Origin: Bremia lactucae
Lineage: Eukaryota > Oomycota > Peronosporomycetes > Peronosporales > Peronosporaceae
Length of the DNA: 64,000 nucleotides
NCBI RefSeq assembly: GCF_004359215.1
Contig: NC_090617.1
Location: 4,069,688 to 4,133,687, forward strand
Direction: 5' to 3'
Positions 44,121 through 56,009 of the stretch are shown here, one piece after another. Position 1 is the stretch's first letter. Each line of letters begins with the position of its first letter. A program made the position numbers and the translations under genes. The notes below the pieces were generated by a model, which was not told the origin of the DNA, searched no databases, and was given only the letters and a program-made list of their open reading frames with translations.

Positions 44121-44577
44121 TATAATTTCCTATGAGAGGGAATAATATGGTGCAAAGTTTATATCCTTAGTAATTTTGACTTAAAATAGTTCCAATAATA
44201 CCAAATTTGATATTTTTGATGCAACATGACATTAGCTCTATCGATTTGGTTGATTTGAGCCTAAATCAACCCCGTATTTGTTTCAAGACACGATTGCGCG
44301 GCGCAAGGAGGCGCCAGACTTAACAAGATATTAATTTATTAAGTTCAGTCAGTAGTAGATAGAAAACCTTTACGTAGGAAACTAATTATATTAATACAGT
44401 TTTACTTTTCCCTACTTTTAAATCCATTAAATTACCTTGGAGCTAAAGACCCTTAGCTACTTAGAAACCTTCCTCTGTACTCTTGTGTACGTGAAGTTTC
44501 GAGGCACGCTATCTTAAATGCAATCAGGGTAAGGTTAACTAGTACTGATCAGTGCTAGTGATAGGTGCCCGGTTGCA
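44121..44577 (+). repeat. 5' LTR of A3 (subtype 1, 5' end missing)
   Basis: Matches 51838-52332 from about base 27 to the end (CGGTTGCA for CCGTTACA). An 18-bp inverted repeat flanks it: 44097-44114 and 44583-44600. Confidence 0.8.
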
Positions 44578-44789
44578 ACTAATAGCACTTTGTAGTCCGT
44601 TCAACGGCACACGCACGTTCCATACAAATCGGACATGTTGGATGAAGAAGGAGAGAGCTTTTAAGCCACTCAAGAGGGTTATCACGCAATGCGTGAGACA
44701 GTTGAGTGACCTCAAATGGAGAGCTATCAAACGAATGAGTTAGGTCGTAGGCGGGCAGCTGTTGGCGCTATAGTGTTCACTTTGGGCAG

Positions 44790-45700
44790 AGATGAACGGC
44801 ATGCGGCCGGAGCCGAGTTCATTCAACACAAACTCGACGACGCTCAAGAAAAGTAGCATTTGCTTTACCAGCAAGACTCTCAATACAGAAGTGTTGAGAG
44901 AACAGGGTGCTCAACAGAAGAAACTGTTGAGACAGCAGCATTGACATGCTGCTAATGGGCCGACGCTTTCGCGTTGACCTGAAATCTTAACGATCAAAAT
45001 CTCTAAGTTTAAGGCAGTCCAAGGTGACTCCCTTTTGTAATGTTTGTCGAATTGGACGACGGCATCAAAGCTCCCTACATCAATGATGATGCGACGAAAG
45101 TGAAATTTGGCTTGTTCAACTTAGCCGAACGTGCCAAATCTTGGCCTTGGGGCTCAAGCTTCATGACGCATTAGTTTTTGGGTCGTATGAGGCTTTTAAG
45201 ACCCGGCTCAGGCAAACATTTGAGTCACCAAGTGCCGAATTCAGGGATCGAACCGAGCTCCTGGATTTAAACAGGGCATGCGTGACATTCACGCTTATAA
45301 CAAGTTTTATATATCAAGTTGTTTTGTAAATATGATGCCCAACATACACGATACCTGGTCAGTTGTATCGTTAGTCATCGAATAGATGAACAAACACAGG
45401 TAAGTGTGTTTATTAAAGGTGTTGCAGACAGTCCTGTTAAGACCCACCTGTTCCGGCTAGAATTAGAGACGCTATACCAAACGATGTCTATAGCGGAACA
45501 GGAGGACTTTAGTCTTATACAGGTTTTTGTTCAATCTGGTGCTTATCGTCCACCGAGACGAAAGAAAACGGAGGTCCAAAACCCATGGATCTCTCGTATG
45601 TAGAGAGCGAGAAACCTCGCTCTTCAAGCTACAAAAGAATACAGAAATGTAATCGGTATAAAAAAACGGGCCACTACGCATATGAATGTAGTGCCTCACG
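44790..45700 (+). pseudogene. Gag of A3
   Basis: Scattered frames give GAEFIQHKLDDAQEK, then FGLFNLAERAKSW, GSYEAFKTRLRQTFESPSAEF (split across two frames) and FIKGVADSPVKTHLFRLELE. Near 45640-45690 a zinc-knuckle remnant reads CNRYKKTGHYAYEC: a CX2CX4HX4C motif with its second Cys replaced by Tyr. Many stops. Confidence 0.75.
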
Positions 45701-45859
45701 GTGAGTGCCTATAAGCACTGAGCGAAAAGACCGACCTTTCGCTAGAAACAGCGGAGGACGCAGATCCGACGCTGTTGCGAAATCGCAACGGCGAGGCGGA
45801 TCGTAAGATAAACAATCGGGGTTAGTAGGTGCGGAGCGCCCTACCGATCCAGCAACGTC

Positions 45860-46250
45860 AAAAGAATTTGCAGTTCTCTTGACGAAAATTGCTCCTCACA
45901 CTCAAACATTGTGTGTACTTTCCCGGGGGTGAGGTTAGCATCATCAATATGAAAATAAAAGTGGCAAATAAATTGCTACTTAAGTCCCTAGTCGACTGTG
46001 GGGCGTCGAATAACTTTATTAGACGCCAATCACTGGAAGATCTTAGGCTCAAGTTTTTTTTAGCGAGATTTCCCTCTTACGAGGATGTCAGTGCGTCTAG
46101 CAACATGCGCATCTGCAACGTTTAAGAAACGTGTAATTGGTATCCAATACACGTTAAGCCGATGATGATTTCATCGTACTAGATTTGGATGACAAATTTG
46201 ATGGCATCCTTGAATTAGCATGGCTCAGAAAGTACGAGCCATGTATAAAT
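45860..46250 (+). pseudogene. Protease of A3
   Basis: The frame 45889-46125 has LVDCGASNNFIRRQSLEDL with the catalytic Asp intact in an unusual DCGAS form. The second signature (DDKFDGILELAWLRKYEPC) follows at 46185-46250, where GILELAW replaces the usual ILGLPW. The intervening frame is shifted. Confidence 0.8.
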
Positions 46251-47130
46251 TGGCAGCATCAAGTTGTGACGATGCCTGCCTCATGTTCATCAGATGGCCA
46301 ATTGATGAATGTCTTGGAGCGTCCACAAGCGTGTGGTATCCTAGGAGTGAGTGCGATGGCCTTACTTGTGGTTCGGTCGTTAGCATGACTGCACAAGGCC
46401 TCAGTGTGAATACCCAACACATTGTGGAGTTAAATCCCGACGGCTGTGCACAAGCACAGGCAGCGTCGAAGGTCCACCATTGTGATGTGGACATAGTTAC
46501 TGACGGCTGTGCGGAAGCACTCGCAGCGTCGAAGTTCAACCACTCGAATATGTTGTGTGTTACGAAACAAATACGCTTGCTTGAAATGCATCCAAGAAAG
46601 TTTAAAGTGACAGTCTATAAGAGACAGTCCGAAAGTCCTAGATCGACTGGAGAGTCGATCGTAAAGGATCTCGCTGCGGTAGCCTACCACAGCGAGAGGC
46701 ATTCGGGGAGGGTACTCCCAAAACAAATTCTGTAGGAATAAGTCCCCGGAAATCTGTGGTCAAAGGTTCCCAGGCACTTTTGTAAATAATTCCAAAGAAG
46801 AAACTGAGACAAGCAATATCTTAGTAAACAAGTAATCAAGTGTAGGCGCTTATACACTTGATCCATTAGCGCCTCCGAAGTCAACTTCAGAGAATACTCA
46901 ATTTCCAACGCTTGAACCGAAACAGTTCTTGCGTGATCTGCGTAGTGACAAAGTCAAGCAGATCTACGTACTTGTCAGAGATGACAACTACGTGGCCAAT
47001 ATTTGGACGGCAATAGTTACTCCTGAGAACGAACGGATTCTTAGTAGCTCATCGATGGACGACAGTGTCCTCGATGAGAAGACTCGGATTAACGTTTTGT
47101 GTCCAAACCCTGGGATTCCTTGAAGACAAA
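46251..47130 (+). pseudogene. Protease-RT spacer of A3
   Basis: 46220-46735 is open with a repeated block: CAQAQAASKVHHCDVD and CAEALAASKFNHSN follow each other, two copies of a ~26-residue unit. The same unit pair occurs at 21520-21625. It links protease to RT and has no known fold. It ends with a piece (46929-47123) rich in charged residues. Confidence 0.65.
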
Positions 47131-47139
47131 CCCTTAGGA

Positions 47140-47960
47140 TATCTTTCCTGAATCAGTACCTTTGGGTGGGAGGAGGCCCTGTAGCCGAAGTTCCCCAAAT
47201 TGTAATGAGGGGTGCGGGGTTCCAATAAGAGAACTTCGTCAAAATTGAATCCCTGAATCATAATAGTGCGAATTTCCGAAGGATAAAGTCCTTCAACGCA
47301 AAATCTACCTAGTCCCAGGATCGAAATACTATATCATAAAGCAATGGTTATTGCCTCGTGAACAAGTGATAGCGATCGACAGATTATTTACCGAACGCTT
47401 AGCAGCGGGCCATGTGAAGAAATCAACTTTCCCGCATAGCTCTCCGACCTTCTGTGTTCGTAAAGCAACAGGAGGATAGCGGATAGTGCATGCATTCAAT
47501 AAACTGAACGCTGCAACTGTACCGGCTCAAACGCCGATACCACGGAAAGACGTTATCATTGATGGTATGTCAAAGAGTACTTTCTTTTCGTCAATGGACC
47601 TGGTGGATGGATTCTATTAGATCCTAATGCGCGAACAAGATATTTCGTTTACAGCAGTAAGCACCCGGTATGCTATGGGGTTGGCTAGTCATGCCACAGG
47701 GACTTAGTAATTCCCATGCGACATTTAACAGATGTGTAATCAATCTTTTGTGATCGGTGCAGGATTTTGCACGCAGCTTTTTTAATGACGTCTTCGTTCA
47801 TAGCAGAGCCACGAAAGGAAAGTAGCGGATGTTGAAGTACATCGTACCCACGTTCGAAAGGTTCTTTCGCTCATGTCTAAGAAGTGTATATTCGCTGCAA
47901 GCAAAATACCACTTCTTAGGTGCATCGTGGGTAAACACGGTGTACGCCCGGATCAAGGAA
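47140..47960 (+). pseudogene. RT of A3, active site mutated
   Basis: Fragments read PREQVIAIDRLFTER, RKATGG-stop-RIVHAFNKLNAATVPA, IIDGMSKSTFFSSMDLVDGF. The catalytic box reads SFFNDVFVHS, where other copies have YFDD or YYDD, so an Asp has become Asn. Stops interrupt it at several points. Confidence 0.78.
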
Positions 47961-48770
47961 GAACAAGGCGATCACAGATTGGCGTGTGCCAGTCGATGTA
48001 TTGGTACTAAAACAATTCCTCGGTTAAGTGGCGCACCTGCACAAGTACTCACGCAATTATGCTGAAATGATAGTACATATTTTCTCTTTGTTGGAGAAAA
48101 ATGTAAAAGTGATCATGGAACGCTGCTTGTCAAGTTCCTTCGACGGTATAAAGAAAAGCTTGATGCAATCGCCAATCCTGGCAATTGTGGACCAAGACCG
48201 ACTATTACACGTGATCTGTGACGCCAGCAATTTTGCAATCGGCTGTGCGTTAGTAAATATGACACAGACGGTGAAGTGGGCTTCGGGGGGGGTATATGTC
48301 GCGTCAGCTTCAACCAGCTAGACGCAAATTACCCAGTGCAGAATAAGGAACTCATTTTCATGAAATATGCACTCGCTAATTTTAGGGTTTATCTCGTAGT
48401 AGATAAACCGTTCATTGTATAGACGGACCGTGCGTCTTTACCCACGGTTGTAAAGAGTCAACACATCTCACGAGCTCCTTGCCATGAAATCAGCACTGAC
48501 TAAGTTTAGGGTATATCTGTTGGGAGATAGACCGATTATTGTATATACGGACCATGCGTCTTTACGCACGGCCGTAAACAGTCCACACCTCTCGCAAAGA
48601 ATGGCGAGATGGTCGCGAAGTATTATTTCTTGTGGAGTTTAAAATCAGAACAACTTAACGTCGTCGCTGATGCCCTTTCACGCCAGCCCGATTTTGAGTC
48701 GGCTGTGCAAATCAACAGTGACCTCGAGGCCGCTATTGCAACAATGATGTATTCCGTCGTCAACATTTCT
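47960..48770 (+). pseudogene. RNase H of A3 with tandem duplication
   Basis: Reads CSSSFDGIKKSLMQSPILAI and VICDASNFAIGCAL (48028-48321). The segment from the catalytic Glu region to the Asp region is present twice, 48348-48471 and 48472-48596 (ELIFMKYALANFRVYL against ELLAMKSALTKFRVYL). It ends with LNVVADALSRQPDF (48650-48695). Confidence 0.78.
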
Positions 48771-49400
48771 CGACGAAATATAAGATCCTATCAAGAAGAT
48801 AAGGCTCTTGAAGGGTCAATGGATTACATTAGAAATTTATCCCTACAACGCTTAAATGGATTGTATACAAAACACAATAATTTATTGTATTACACAGTTA
48901 TTGCTGGCGACACACCTCGTGTCGTCATCCCTACCCATAATGATTTGCGATTACTCATCATGTATGAGTACCACGAGCACCAATAAGTGGTCATCGTGGA
49001 TGTAAGAAAACTTATCTCGCGATAAGTCGCGACTTCTACTGGCCACGCCAGTATGTGTTCGTACGCAAGTACATACGTGCTTGCGAAGTTTGTCAACGGG
49101 TAAAGCCCAGAGCTTCATCCCGTGCTATTTTGGCAAGCAGTGTTTAAATAATTTGGGACACAGTCAAAAATGTCAATTTCTGATCATCCTGAAACAGATG
49201 ATTAGACAGAGCGTGCAAACTGTATTCTCGAAGAGATACTTCGCGGATATGTCCACTCTTTAAAGAGTTGGAGCGAATTCTTGCCGATAGTTGAACATGC
49301 CATCAACAATTCAGTCCATGCTTCTATAAAGCATACACCGTTTGTCGTGAATGAATTACGTCACCCACTTGTACCTACCCTGTTTGAGAGTAACTCTTAG
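48770..49400 (+). pseudogene. Integrase of A3, core deleted
   Basis: The zinc-binding region is clear (PTHNDLRLLIMYEYH, CEVCQRVKPR frames near 48930-49110). Most of the catalytic core is missing: after about 49140 the sequence jumps to MSISDHPETDD-stop-TERANC near 49170, then ADVEHAINNSVHASIKHTPF (49285-49340). Confidence 0.75.
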
Positions 49401-49559
49401 TTAAGGGAGGAAAGACTCGCTCGAGCAAAGAGCATTTTAGTCGTTGCTCATCACGCATTTGACCTAAGATCAATGCGAAGGATACCAATGTTGAATTAAC
49501 TAACATTGAAGTAGACAACGATGCTGGAAAACTCAGCATCGAAAACACTACTATTATAG

Positions 49560-50600
49560 AGAATGATAATACTCGCAACAATCCATAGAATAATATCTCC
49601 GCAGTGCGAGCCGTTCGCACTAAGACAAAATAAAACCGAGTCAGCAGGTGATTTCCTGCTGACTAGAGAAGCAGTGGTCCGTTTTGTACAGGATTCCATC
49701 GCTGATGCGGTGGACCGACAGAAACGGAACTCAGACAAAAGCGAAAGAGCAAACATACTTTTATTTAAAAAAGTGACCTAATCTTACTGTCTACGGCAAA
49801 TTTGCCAAAGCACGTAGTGACGAATGTAGGCAGTAATAAATTGCTGCCCAGGTATATCGGCCCGTTCCGTGTATTACTTCACCAAGGCAATAGATACACG
49901 ATCGATCTGCCTCGTAGTATGCGTGCGCATCCTTCCTTTTATGTTGGGCGTCTCCGGCTGAACCATCAGTACGAGGCTTCTTCCGATTCCGTATTTTACC
50001 GGTATGGTCAAGGGCACCCGCCAAAGCCTGATGGTTCCGAGCCAAAGACTTATTGTCTTTGAATAGAGTCTGATTGTCTTTAACCAGACGATCCACTTTT
50101 TACTACAAGGAAGAGATCTTCTGACGAGCTGTCAACAGCTCGTTCTGAAGGGACTGGTGTGGCCTTTCGTTCGCCAGTGTTGTTCAGTCGCAATCTGCCC
50201 ACAGTTTTTCAACTGGTTACGAGAAATATTATCGTCGCCGCTAGCTCTCGGCGATGGATCGTGATCAAGATCCTTTCTTTAAAAATAAAGAGTGTGATTC
50301 ATATCACGATGTTGATTCGGGCTCGTCAAACGAGGCGAACCCGATTTTTCCTCCCCCTCCACATCCTTTGGTGGATTCAGGTAGAAGCGCTTTCTTGTTG
50401 AAAGGTTCTTGAACCGCCGTGAGGCAAAGGGGATTTGAACGAGTTATCTTGTTCGTTCGTGAGGGTATCCACCCACGCATGATAGTTGGGAACCTTGCTT
50501 TCAACTGATCTTGGACCGTCCGGGTCTCGACTTGCAGTACGACGAGACCCATCCTCGTCGGCAGAATGTCCATCGGAGAACGAGCGCTTCCCGCACTCGT
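49560..50600 (+). pseudogene. Integrase C-terminus, linker and chromodomain of A3
   Basis: 49802-50062 is open: NKLLPRYIGPFRVLLHQGNR then HPSFYVGRLRLNHQYEASSD, a good GPF/Y module. The linker is frameshifted (RKRSSDELSTARSEGTG at 50110-50160). The chromodomain is at 50400-50540 (LNRREAKG, LVRS-WVSTHA frames, DSWEP). Upstream, 49563-49781 carries VRFVQDSIADAVDRQKRNSD, the helix before the GPF/Y module. Confidence 0.8.
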
Positions 50601-50639
50601 AAGAGAATCGGAGTTTCTCAGCCCTTTGACGCATTTCGT

Positions 50640-51628
50640 AAGAGATGAGAGTCCTATTGGAGACAATGTGGATCTTCGAGGAAATATGCTTCCTGAGGGG
50701 CATGACCTGCACCCTAAAACGGCATGGGTATGAGTATCCCCACGAGAGGCAAAATATCCCTGCCTCTCGAAAAACGGTGCAACTTATAGCGTGCACCGAC
50801 TACGGTCCGTTTCTCGAGCCGTTCACAAAAAGTATTAAGCTTGTCAAGGGAGCCTCACGGCCTATTGTGTACAAAGGCTATCTAAGCTTGTAAAAAAGTT
50901 TAGCATCCTTTGCCCGTTTGCATGTGTACCACCGATGCCGGTAAAAGACATCGATGAAGAAATCCGTTACCAGGCTTCTGATTCCTAGATAAGTCGAAAA
51001 ACTGAATTAGATATTGATCGTTGGTCACGCCAGACCAACGAATCAGGTTATCGTTAGAGGATAAGCAAGGCCTCTTTTCAGAAGCGAACCGCAACGTATT
51101 GCGGTCCCTCTTCGGTTAGCTATTGTTAACGATAACTTGACCCTGGAGCGATCTCTAGATTCACTTCCTTTCTGATAATGCAAACTAGCACCACCAGCAG
51201 AGTCTTACCTTCGCGACCACGTAGTGCCTGGTGACGCATACTAACGTCACCAGAGTGGTCATCGTTCTCGGAGTCATCTCCCTTCAAAATATGCCTGATG
51301 AGTCAGACACATTGGAATACAAAGATTAAACGGACTCGGCCCCGGGTGATCCAGCGACTTTCTCAGTCGCCACTGAGTCGGGTGATACAGGTGACTTGGA
51401 GCCAGTCAACTCATTTTTTGTAGCAGGTGACTTGCCTCCGTCATCTGCAATGTCATAAAAAGATGACATACCCCAATCACCTCCAATGGTAGTAGGAGGT
51501 GACATATCCCTCGCAGTAGACGCATTAGCCTCTACTGAAACATTTCCCCTACTGACAGCTATACTGTTCCGTGCAGCTGCCAGCTTAGCGGCCTCACGGC
51601 CCACGCGCACAAACTTGTTTGTCGCCAT
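50640..51628 (-). pseudogene. Antisense accessory gene of A3
   Basis: The frame 51754-51326 contains the start (ATG 51628, MATNKFVRVGREAAKLAAAR), an open N-terminal half with ASTARDMSPPTTIGGDWG and DDGGKSPATKNELTGSKSP. Further on come NLIRWSGVTNDQYLIQFFDL (about 51040-50990), FFIDVFYRHRWYTCKRAKDA (about 50960-50895), FEKRTVVGARYKLHR-type residues and CLSWGYSYPC (50740). This copy is the least damaged in its first 140 codons. Confidence 0.72.
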
Positions 51629-51837
51629 CTTGATTCTGATAAAATCAAAAATGCAAATAAAATCGGTATTTTGATCAAAACCAATAATGCAAATAAAGTC
51701 GGTATTTTTATTGAAATAAAAATGCAAATAAAATCGGTATTTGATCAAAATCAATGATGCTAATTACAGAAAAAATACTTAATATTCTTTCCTGTGACCC
51801 TACACCAATCACTATGGTGACTCTTGGTTGGGGGGGA

Positions 51838-52332
51838 TGTAACGGGGTGTTTCGTTACATAAAGAGGAATAATAAATATAATCATAGAGAGGAAATAAAT
51901 AAAGAAGTGCAAAATTATTATCTTTAGTAATTTTGACTTAAATAATTTCAATCATGTTAAAATTACTATAATTGATAAAATAAGACATCAGCTCTGTTTG
52001 ATTGAATGATTTAAGCCTAAGTCACCCCCGATAATCGTTTCAAGACACGATTGTGCGGTGCGCAAGCAGGCGACAGACTTAATTAAATATTAATTTATTA
52101 ATTACAGTAGTAGATAAAAGATCTTTACGTAGGAAACTAATTAAATTAATACAGTTTTACTTTTCTAATTTTAAATCCATTAAGCACCCTTTGGTAGTTA
52201 AAGACCCTTAGCTACTCAGAAACCTTCCTCTGTACTCTTGTGTAGGTGAAGTTTCGAGGGACCCTAACTACGCAGTAATCAGTGTAAGGTTAATTAGTAC
52301 TGATCAGTACTAGTGAAAGGGGCCCCGTTCCA
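51838..52332 (+). repeat. 3' LTR of A3 (subtype 1)
   Basis: 495 bp, TGTAACGGGGTGTTTCGTTACAT at the start and CCCCGTTCCA at the end. A G-rich run (about 51828-51836) just upstream fits the polypurine tract. Confidence 0.88.
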
Positions 52333-53010
52333 TTTATGAAACTAATGGGTGTAACAACTCAGGGAGTCGTACAAGCTCATAAAGCTTAATGATTCCTAAT
52401 TTAAGGGATTGAGGGGTTCGTAGAATCAAGTGGCAACTAGTGCCCGAAATAATGTACCTTAGAAAGGCTTCTATCTCTCACAGATCAATGCGCAAGCCTT
52501 AGGAAGGCACTAGACGCTTTAAGACCAAAAGAGGAGTTGCACCCGATATTTATTTTTAAAATCAAAACACCTTAACCCAGCTACTATAAAAAAGAAATCG
52601 GCCGCCAGATTTTTATCTGGCGGCGACCACATTTGTTACCCATCATAAATGGGATTTTTAACAATTTAAAATAAGATAAAAGGGTATTTTACTCTTAAGA
52701 TTAATGTACCACAACAATGGTCCTCCAACCAATGTGTGCCCCATTATACCCACCCCCATCAGACTATTGACACCGAGTGACAACATTCGCTTCATTTCCT
52801 CTTTGAGTTTGGAACATAAACAGCTATCTGGTTGGTTGTGTTTTGCAAAAACTTGGTCTCAACACAATTATGCGTGAGTCACAGACTCTTAGCACCTTCC
52901 TCGACGATGATGAGGGATTGGCGGACTTTGAAAGTCACACTCCATCAGAGGATGAGAAGCAAGAGCGTCGCTCTACACGCCTTCTCCTCCGCACCTAATC
53001 CCACTTTTTG
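52333..53010. other. Likely LTR remnant and short antisense frame of family C
   Basis: The hairpin at 52601-52624 and its neighbourhood resemble 9060-9140, suggesting an LTR. A plus-strand frame, 52870-52998, reads MRESQTLSTFLDDDEGLADF and on, acidic and charged, opposite to family C pol and just outside its end. It may be a family C antisense gene start or a gag remnant. Confidence 0.4.
52601..52624. repeat. Hairpin shared with 9073-9094
   Basis: GCCGCCAGAT and ATCTGGCGGC around a TTTT loop; ten perfect pairs. Confidence 0.75.
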
Positions 53011-53026
53011 TGTTGGGAAGCTTCGT

Positions 53027-53743
53027 TTAACGCGAGTTACCCCTAAGTTTGGCGCTCAAAAACGTCAACGGCGTACGGGCAATCATGCTAAGGAGGTACC
53101 TCCAACTCCTAAGAATTTCGGAAGAGGGAATCCCCAGCCACTTCACCAGATACTGGTATTGGCCCTTTCGAGGACGTCGCTTTAAAAGCTTCTTCGCGTG
53201 AAACTGAAGGTTCTCTCGCGCATCAAGCAGCGCGGAAGGGAACCGAGATCTCGACGGAAGCATTTGATGCTCTAAAGCACGAGGTGCAACTTCTTCGTGA
53301 GAGCCTTGCTCGGGTTGAGGGCTCTTTTGAGGCGGTTCCGAGCCGTCTTTTGATTCTGGAACGTAATCAACCTCCTTCAGAGGGGAAGACGGGCATTCTA
53401 GTGAAGATGCAGCAATCTGCGGCAATACGGCCTGTCTCGGCGCAAGCACCTTTAAGTCCACGTGGAAAGCGCATCGATCTGGCTTAAGCAAGTTGACTTG
53501 GAAAACTGGGTGTCTACGCAGCTTGCTAGGAAGGCTTAGCGTGAAAGCTTGGCCCTTCTTGGCCACGACCGTAAATGGTCCAACAACGCGCGGGCTCGAT
53601 TTGGTCTTGAAGATCGCGAAAACTTTGTAAGTAGGAAGATTTTTAGCGTTTAATAAAACTCGGTCTCCGACCGCATAAGAATTAATACAACTTCTGCCTT
53701 TGGTATCTGCTAATTCTTTTTGTTTGTCTTGGCTATCAGCCAT
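53027..53743 (-). pseudogene. Family C integrase C-terminus with chromodomain
   Basis: An open frame of 238 codons: a helical start (SQDKQKELADTKGR), GPFTVVAKKGQAFTLSLP and HPVFQVNLLKP (GPF/Y module), a Pro/Glu/Ser-rich linker, then a chromodomain (FHAKKLLKRRPRKGQYQYLV, KWLGIPSSE, SWRYL). It is open except for loss of the final chromodomain residues. The linker is clearly coded on this strand. Confidence 0.85.
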
Positions 53744-53834
53744 CGTGTCACGTACATGTCTTAAGACACTTAATCAGGTCGCGAGAAGCTCGCTTATCTG
53801 TTTTCGAATGGTAATAGGGCTAATATCAGCAAGC

Positions 53835-54790
53835 CTATCGGCTAATTCCCCCCCACCAAGCCCTAAGCCACGTAGTGGTATCGTTAACGAAATGCGTGGG
53901 TGGGTGAGAACTTTGCCATAAAGCGAAGTGTAGCCTGTAGAGGCATGGCTGGACAGCGTCATTTGACGCAAATTCCACCACTGGGAGCATTGAGCTCCAG
54001 CGCTTTGGTGTCTGAGCACACGCACTGTTTAAAATGTCTTCAATGACGCGACGGACGCGTTCAGTTTGACTATCGGTATGCGGATGGTCCGCGGTGGACA
54101 TGTCTAATCTGGTTCCGAGCACTCGAAAAATCGATTTCCAGAATTTTGCCCGTGAAACGGGGGTCACGATCAGAGACAACTGCCACTGGCAAATCGTGGT
54201 GTCAAAACACGCGATCGATGAACAGCCTTGCTGTTCCTTCACCATCAATGGTATCCGGCACAGCCGCTAAGTGAGCCATTTTGCTCAATCGGTCAACGAG
54301 GACCACTATGCGGGTGTTACCGGCCGATTCTTTCGGTAGACCGAGAACAATATCCATACATCTACTAATGGACTCCCAACACCCTGTGAGTACGGGCAGA
54401 CTTCCCAGTGGTACAGCAGCATGCGCCGAGGGTTCAATCATTTGGCAAGTTTTGCATGTGCGAACGTATGTGCTGACCCATTTATAAAGTTTAAGCCACC
54501 AATAAATCTGGCTTACAGTGCCGCAAGTCTTTTCTCTGCCGAGATAACCACGAAAGACAGTATTGTGTGCCTCATAGAGGATTCGGTACTTTAAATCTTC
54601 ATCATGACGAACAACGACGCGCGGAGGATCCGCAGCGCCCGTGCAATAAAGCAACAGGCCGTATCGATAAAAACGATGTAATGTTGCACGCAAACGTGCC
54701 GACAATTTAGAGCCTGATTTAGTGCCCTTTAGAGCTCTTAGAAGAGATACACACTGTTCATCTGGGCGTAAGCCCAACAAATTAATTCAG
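53835..54790 (-). pseudogene. Family C integrase
   Basis: 54780-54202 carries the zinc-binding domain (LYEAHNTVFRGYLGREKT, YVRTCKTCQMIEP) and core start (DIVLGLPKESAGNTRIVVLV, DRLSKMAHLAAVPDT). Frame 54248-53835 continues with RVLGTRLDMSTADHPHTDSQ and TERVRRVIEDIL. One frameshift near 54200 separates them. Confidence 0.83.
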
Positions 54791-54799
54791 TAATAGGCG

Positions 54800-55890
54800 G
54801 CATTACTGTCGTTAAATGAGAGAGCTCATAATACGGCCTGCGTGGTAACGCATCAGCTGATGCATTATGCTCACCAGACTTGTACTTTATCTCGATGTTG
54901 TATTCGGCAAAAAGGATAGTCATCGGGCCATTCTCTGTGGGAGACAAGGCGACTTAATCGCAGTGCGTTGCGACACGTGATCTGTATATATCACAAACAC
55001 CTTTTTGTCAGATTCAGAATTCAGTAATTAGCAGATGAACTCTGGATTTGAACAAGAGCATACTTCATTGCAAGAAACTCTTTGTCATGAACTGGGTAAA
55101 TCTTTTCCGCAGATTTAAGCTGTCTAGACTTGAACCAATTACACGTTCACGCCCATCATCATCGGTTTGTAACAGAGCACTGCCAATGGCAAAATCCGAT
55201 GCGTCACAGACGACACTGAATGGCCAATTTGGATTTGGCAGTGCCAGCATCGAAGCATGGTTAAGACTATCATTGACTGCTTGAAAATCATTAGGCTCTG
55301 TATTATTTCAGCACAATCTGAATCCTTTTTAAGAAGATTAGATAATTGCCTGGCCATATCAGCAAAATTTCCGCTATATTTTGTGTAAGTAATTGGCGAG
55401 ACCCAATTACTTACGCAAATCTCTTTATTTTTAGAAACCGGCCAATCTACTATGGCTTTTACGTTAGCGGGATCCGTTCAAGGCCTCGCTTCCCAACGAA
55501 ACACCCTAAGAAAGGAATTTCTTCTGCGCCATAAATGCATTTAGATGCATTGACATACAGCTTATTCATGCCCATTCGCTTGAGCACTGCTCGCAAATAG
55601 TCTATATGGTTTTCCACATCCGACCGACTCTGCTCCGCACGGCTATGGGCAAAAATCTCATCAAAATAAGCCTGTGCATAACCTCGATGAGGGCGGAACA
55701 GTTGCGTCACGAGACGATTAAATGTTGCCGGGGTGTTGGAAAGCCCTTGTGGCATAACCAACCGCTTGTATAGCATACCGCTTGGGGTGCTAACCGCTGT
55801 AAGCGGGATATCGCTAACTCGGATGAGCAGTTGCATCGACATGATTCGTATCGTTTGTAACTTCGACGCGTGATGAGCATGAGCCAAAAT
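54800..55890 (-). pseudogene. Family C RT palm/thumb and RNase H
   Basis: 55887-55459 has PLTAVSTPSGMLYKRLVMPQ, then AQAYFDEIFAHSR, where the YFDD box reads YFDE, and IYGAEEIPFLGCFVGKRGL. RNase H is in 55357-54738 (SVVCDASDFAIGSALLQTDD, EHNASADALPRRPYYE). A conservative Asp-to-Glu change at the catalytic site plus frameshifts imply loss of function. Confidence 0.8.
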
Positions 55891-56009
55891 TGGATTTGCT
55901 CATGCGAGTCCCCCCTTAAATAAGAGAATCCCTCTAATTGGGTGGGTTTGCGAGGATAGCGTAAGCTATACGCGGAGGACGGTGTATGCCTTGTCGTCGC
56001 ATGCACCGA

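Larger units (their letters stand above)
44084..52332 (+). mobile_element. Family A element A3, nearly full-length but decayed
   Basis: About 8.2 kb, with parts of every expected module in order on the plus strand: 5' LTR (truncated, 44121-44577), gag, protease, spacer, RT, RNase H, integrase, integrase C-terminus/linker/chromodomain, antisense accessory gene, 3' LTR (51838-52332). It is the best reference here for family A layout. Every reading frame has stops, and the RT active site has lost an Asp. Confidence 0.88.
53011..55910 (-). mobile_element. Family C Ty3/gypsy fragment, RT to chromodomain
   Basis: Minus-strand order from 55910: RT palm and thumb, RNase H, integrase, chromodomain. 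It is distinct in sequence from A and B. The 5' part (gag, protease, RT fingers) is missing, and at about 55910-56010 it meets other element debris. The 3' side may keep an LTR at 52333-52860. Confidence 0.83.

Noticed and set aside
53160..53490. Plus-strand helical frame (ALKHEVQLLRESLARVE) within family C
   Set aside because: Lies opposite the open minus-strand integrase linker with clear GPF/Y and chromodomain motifs on both sides; shadow.
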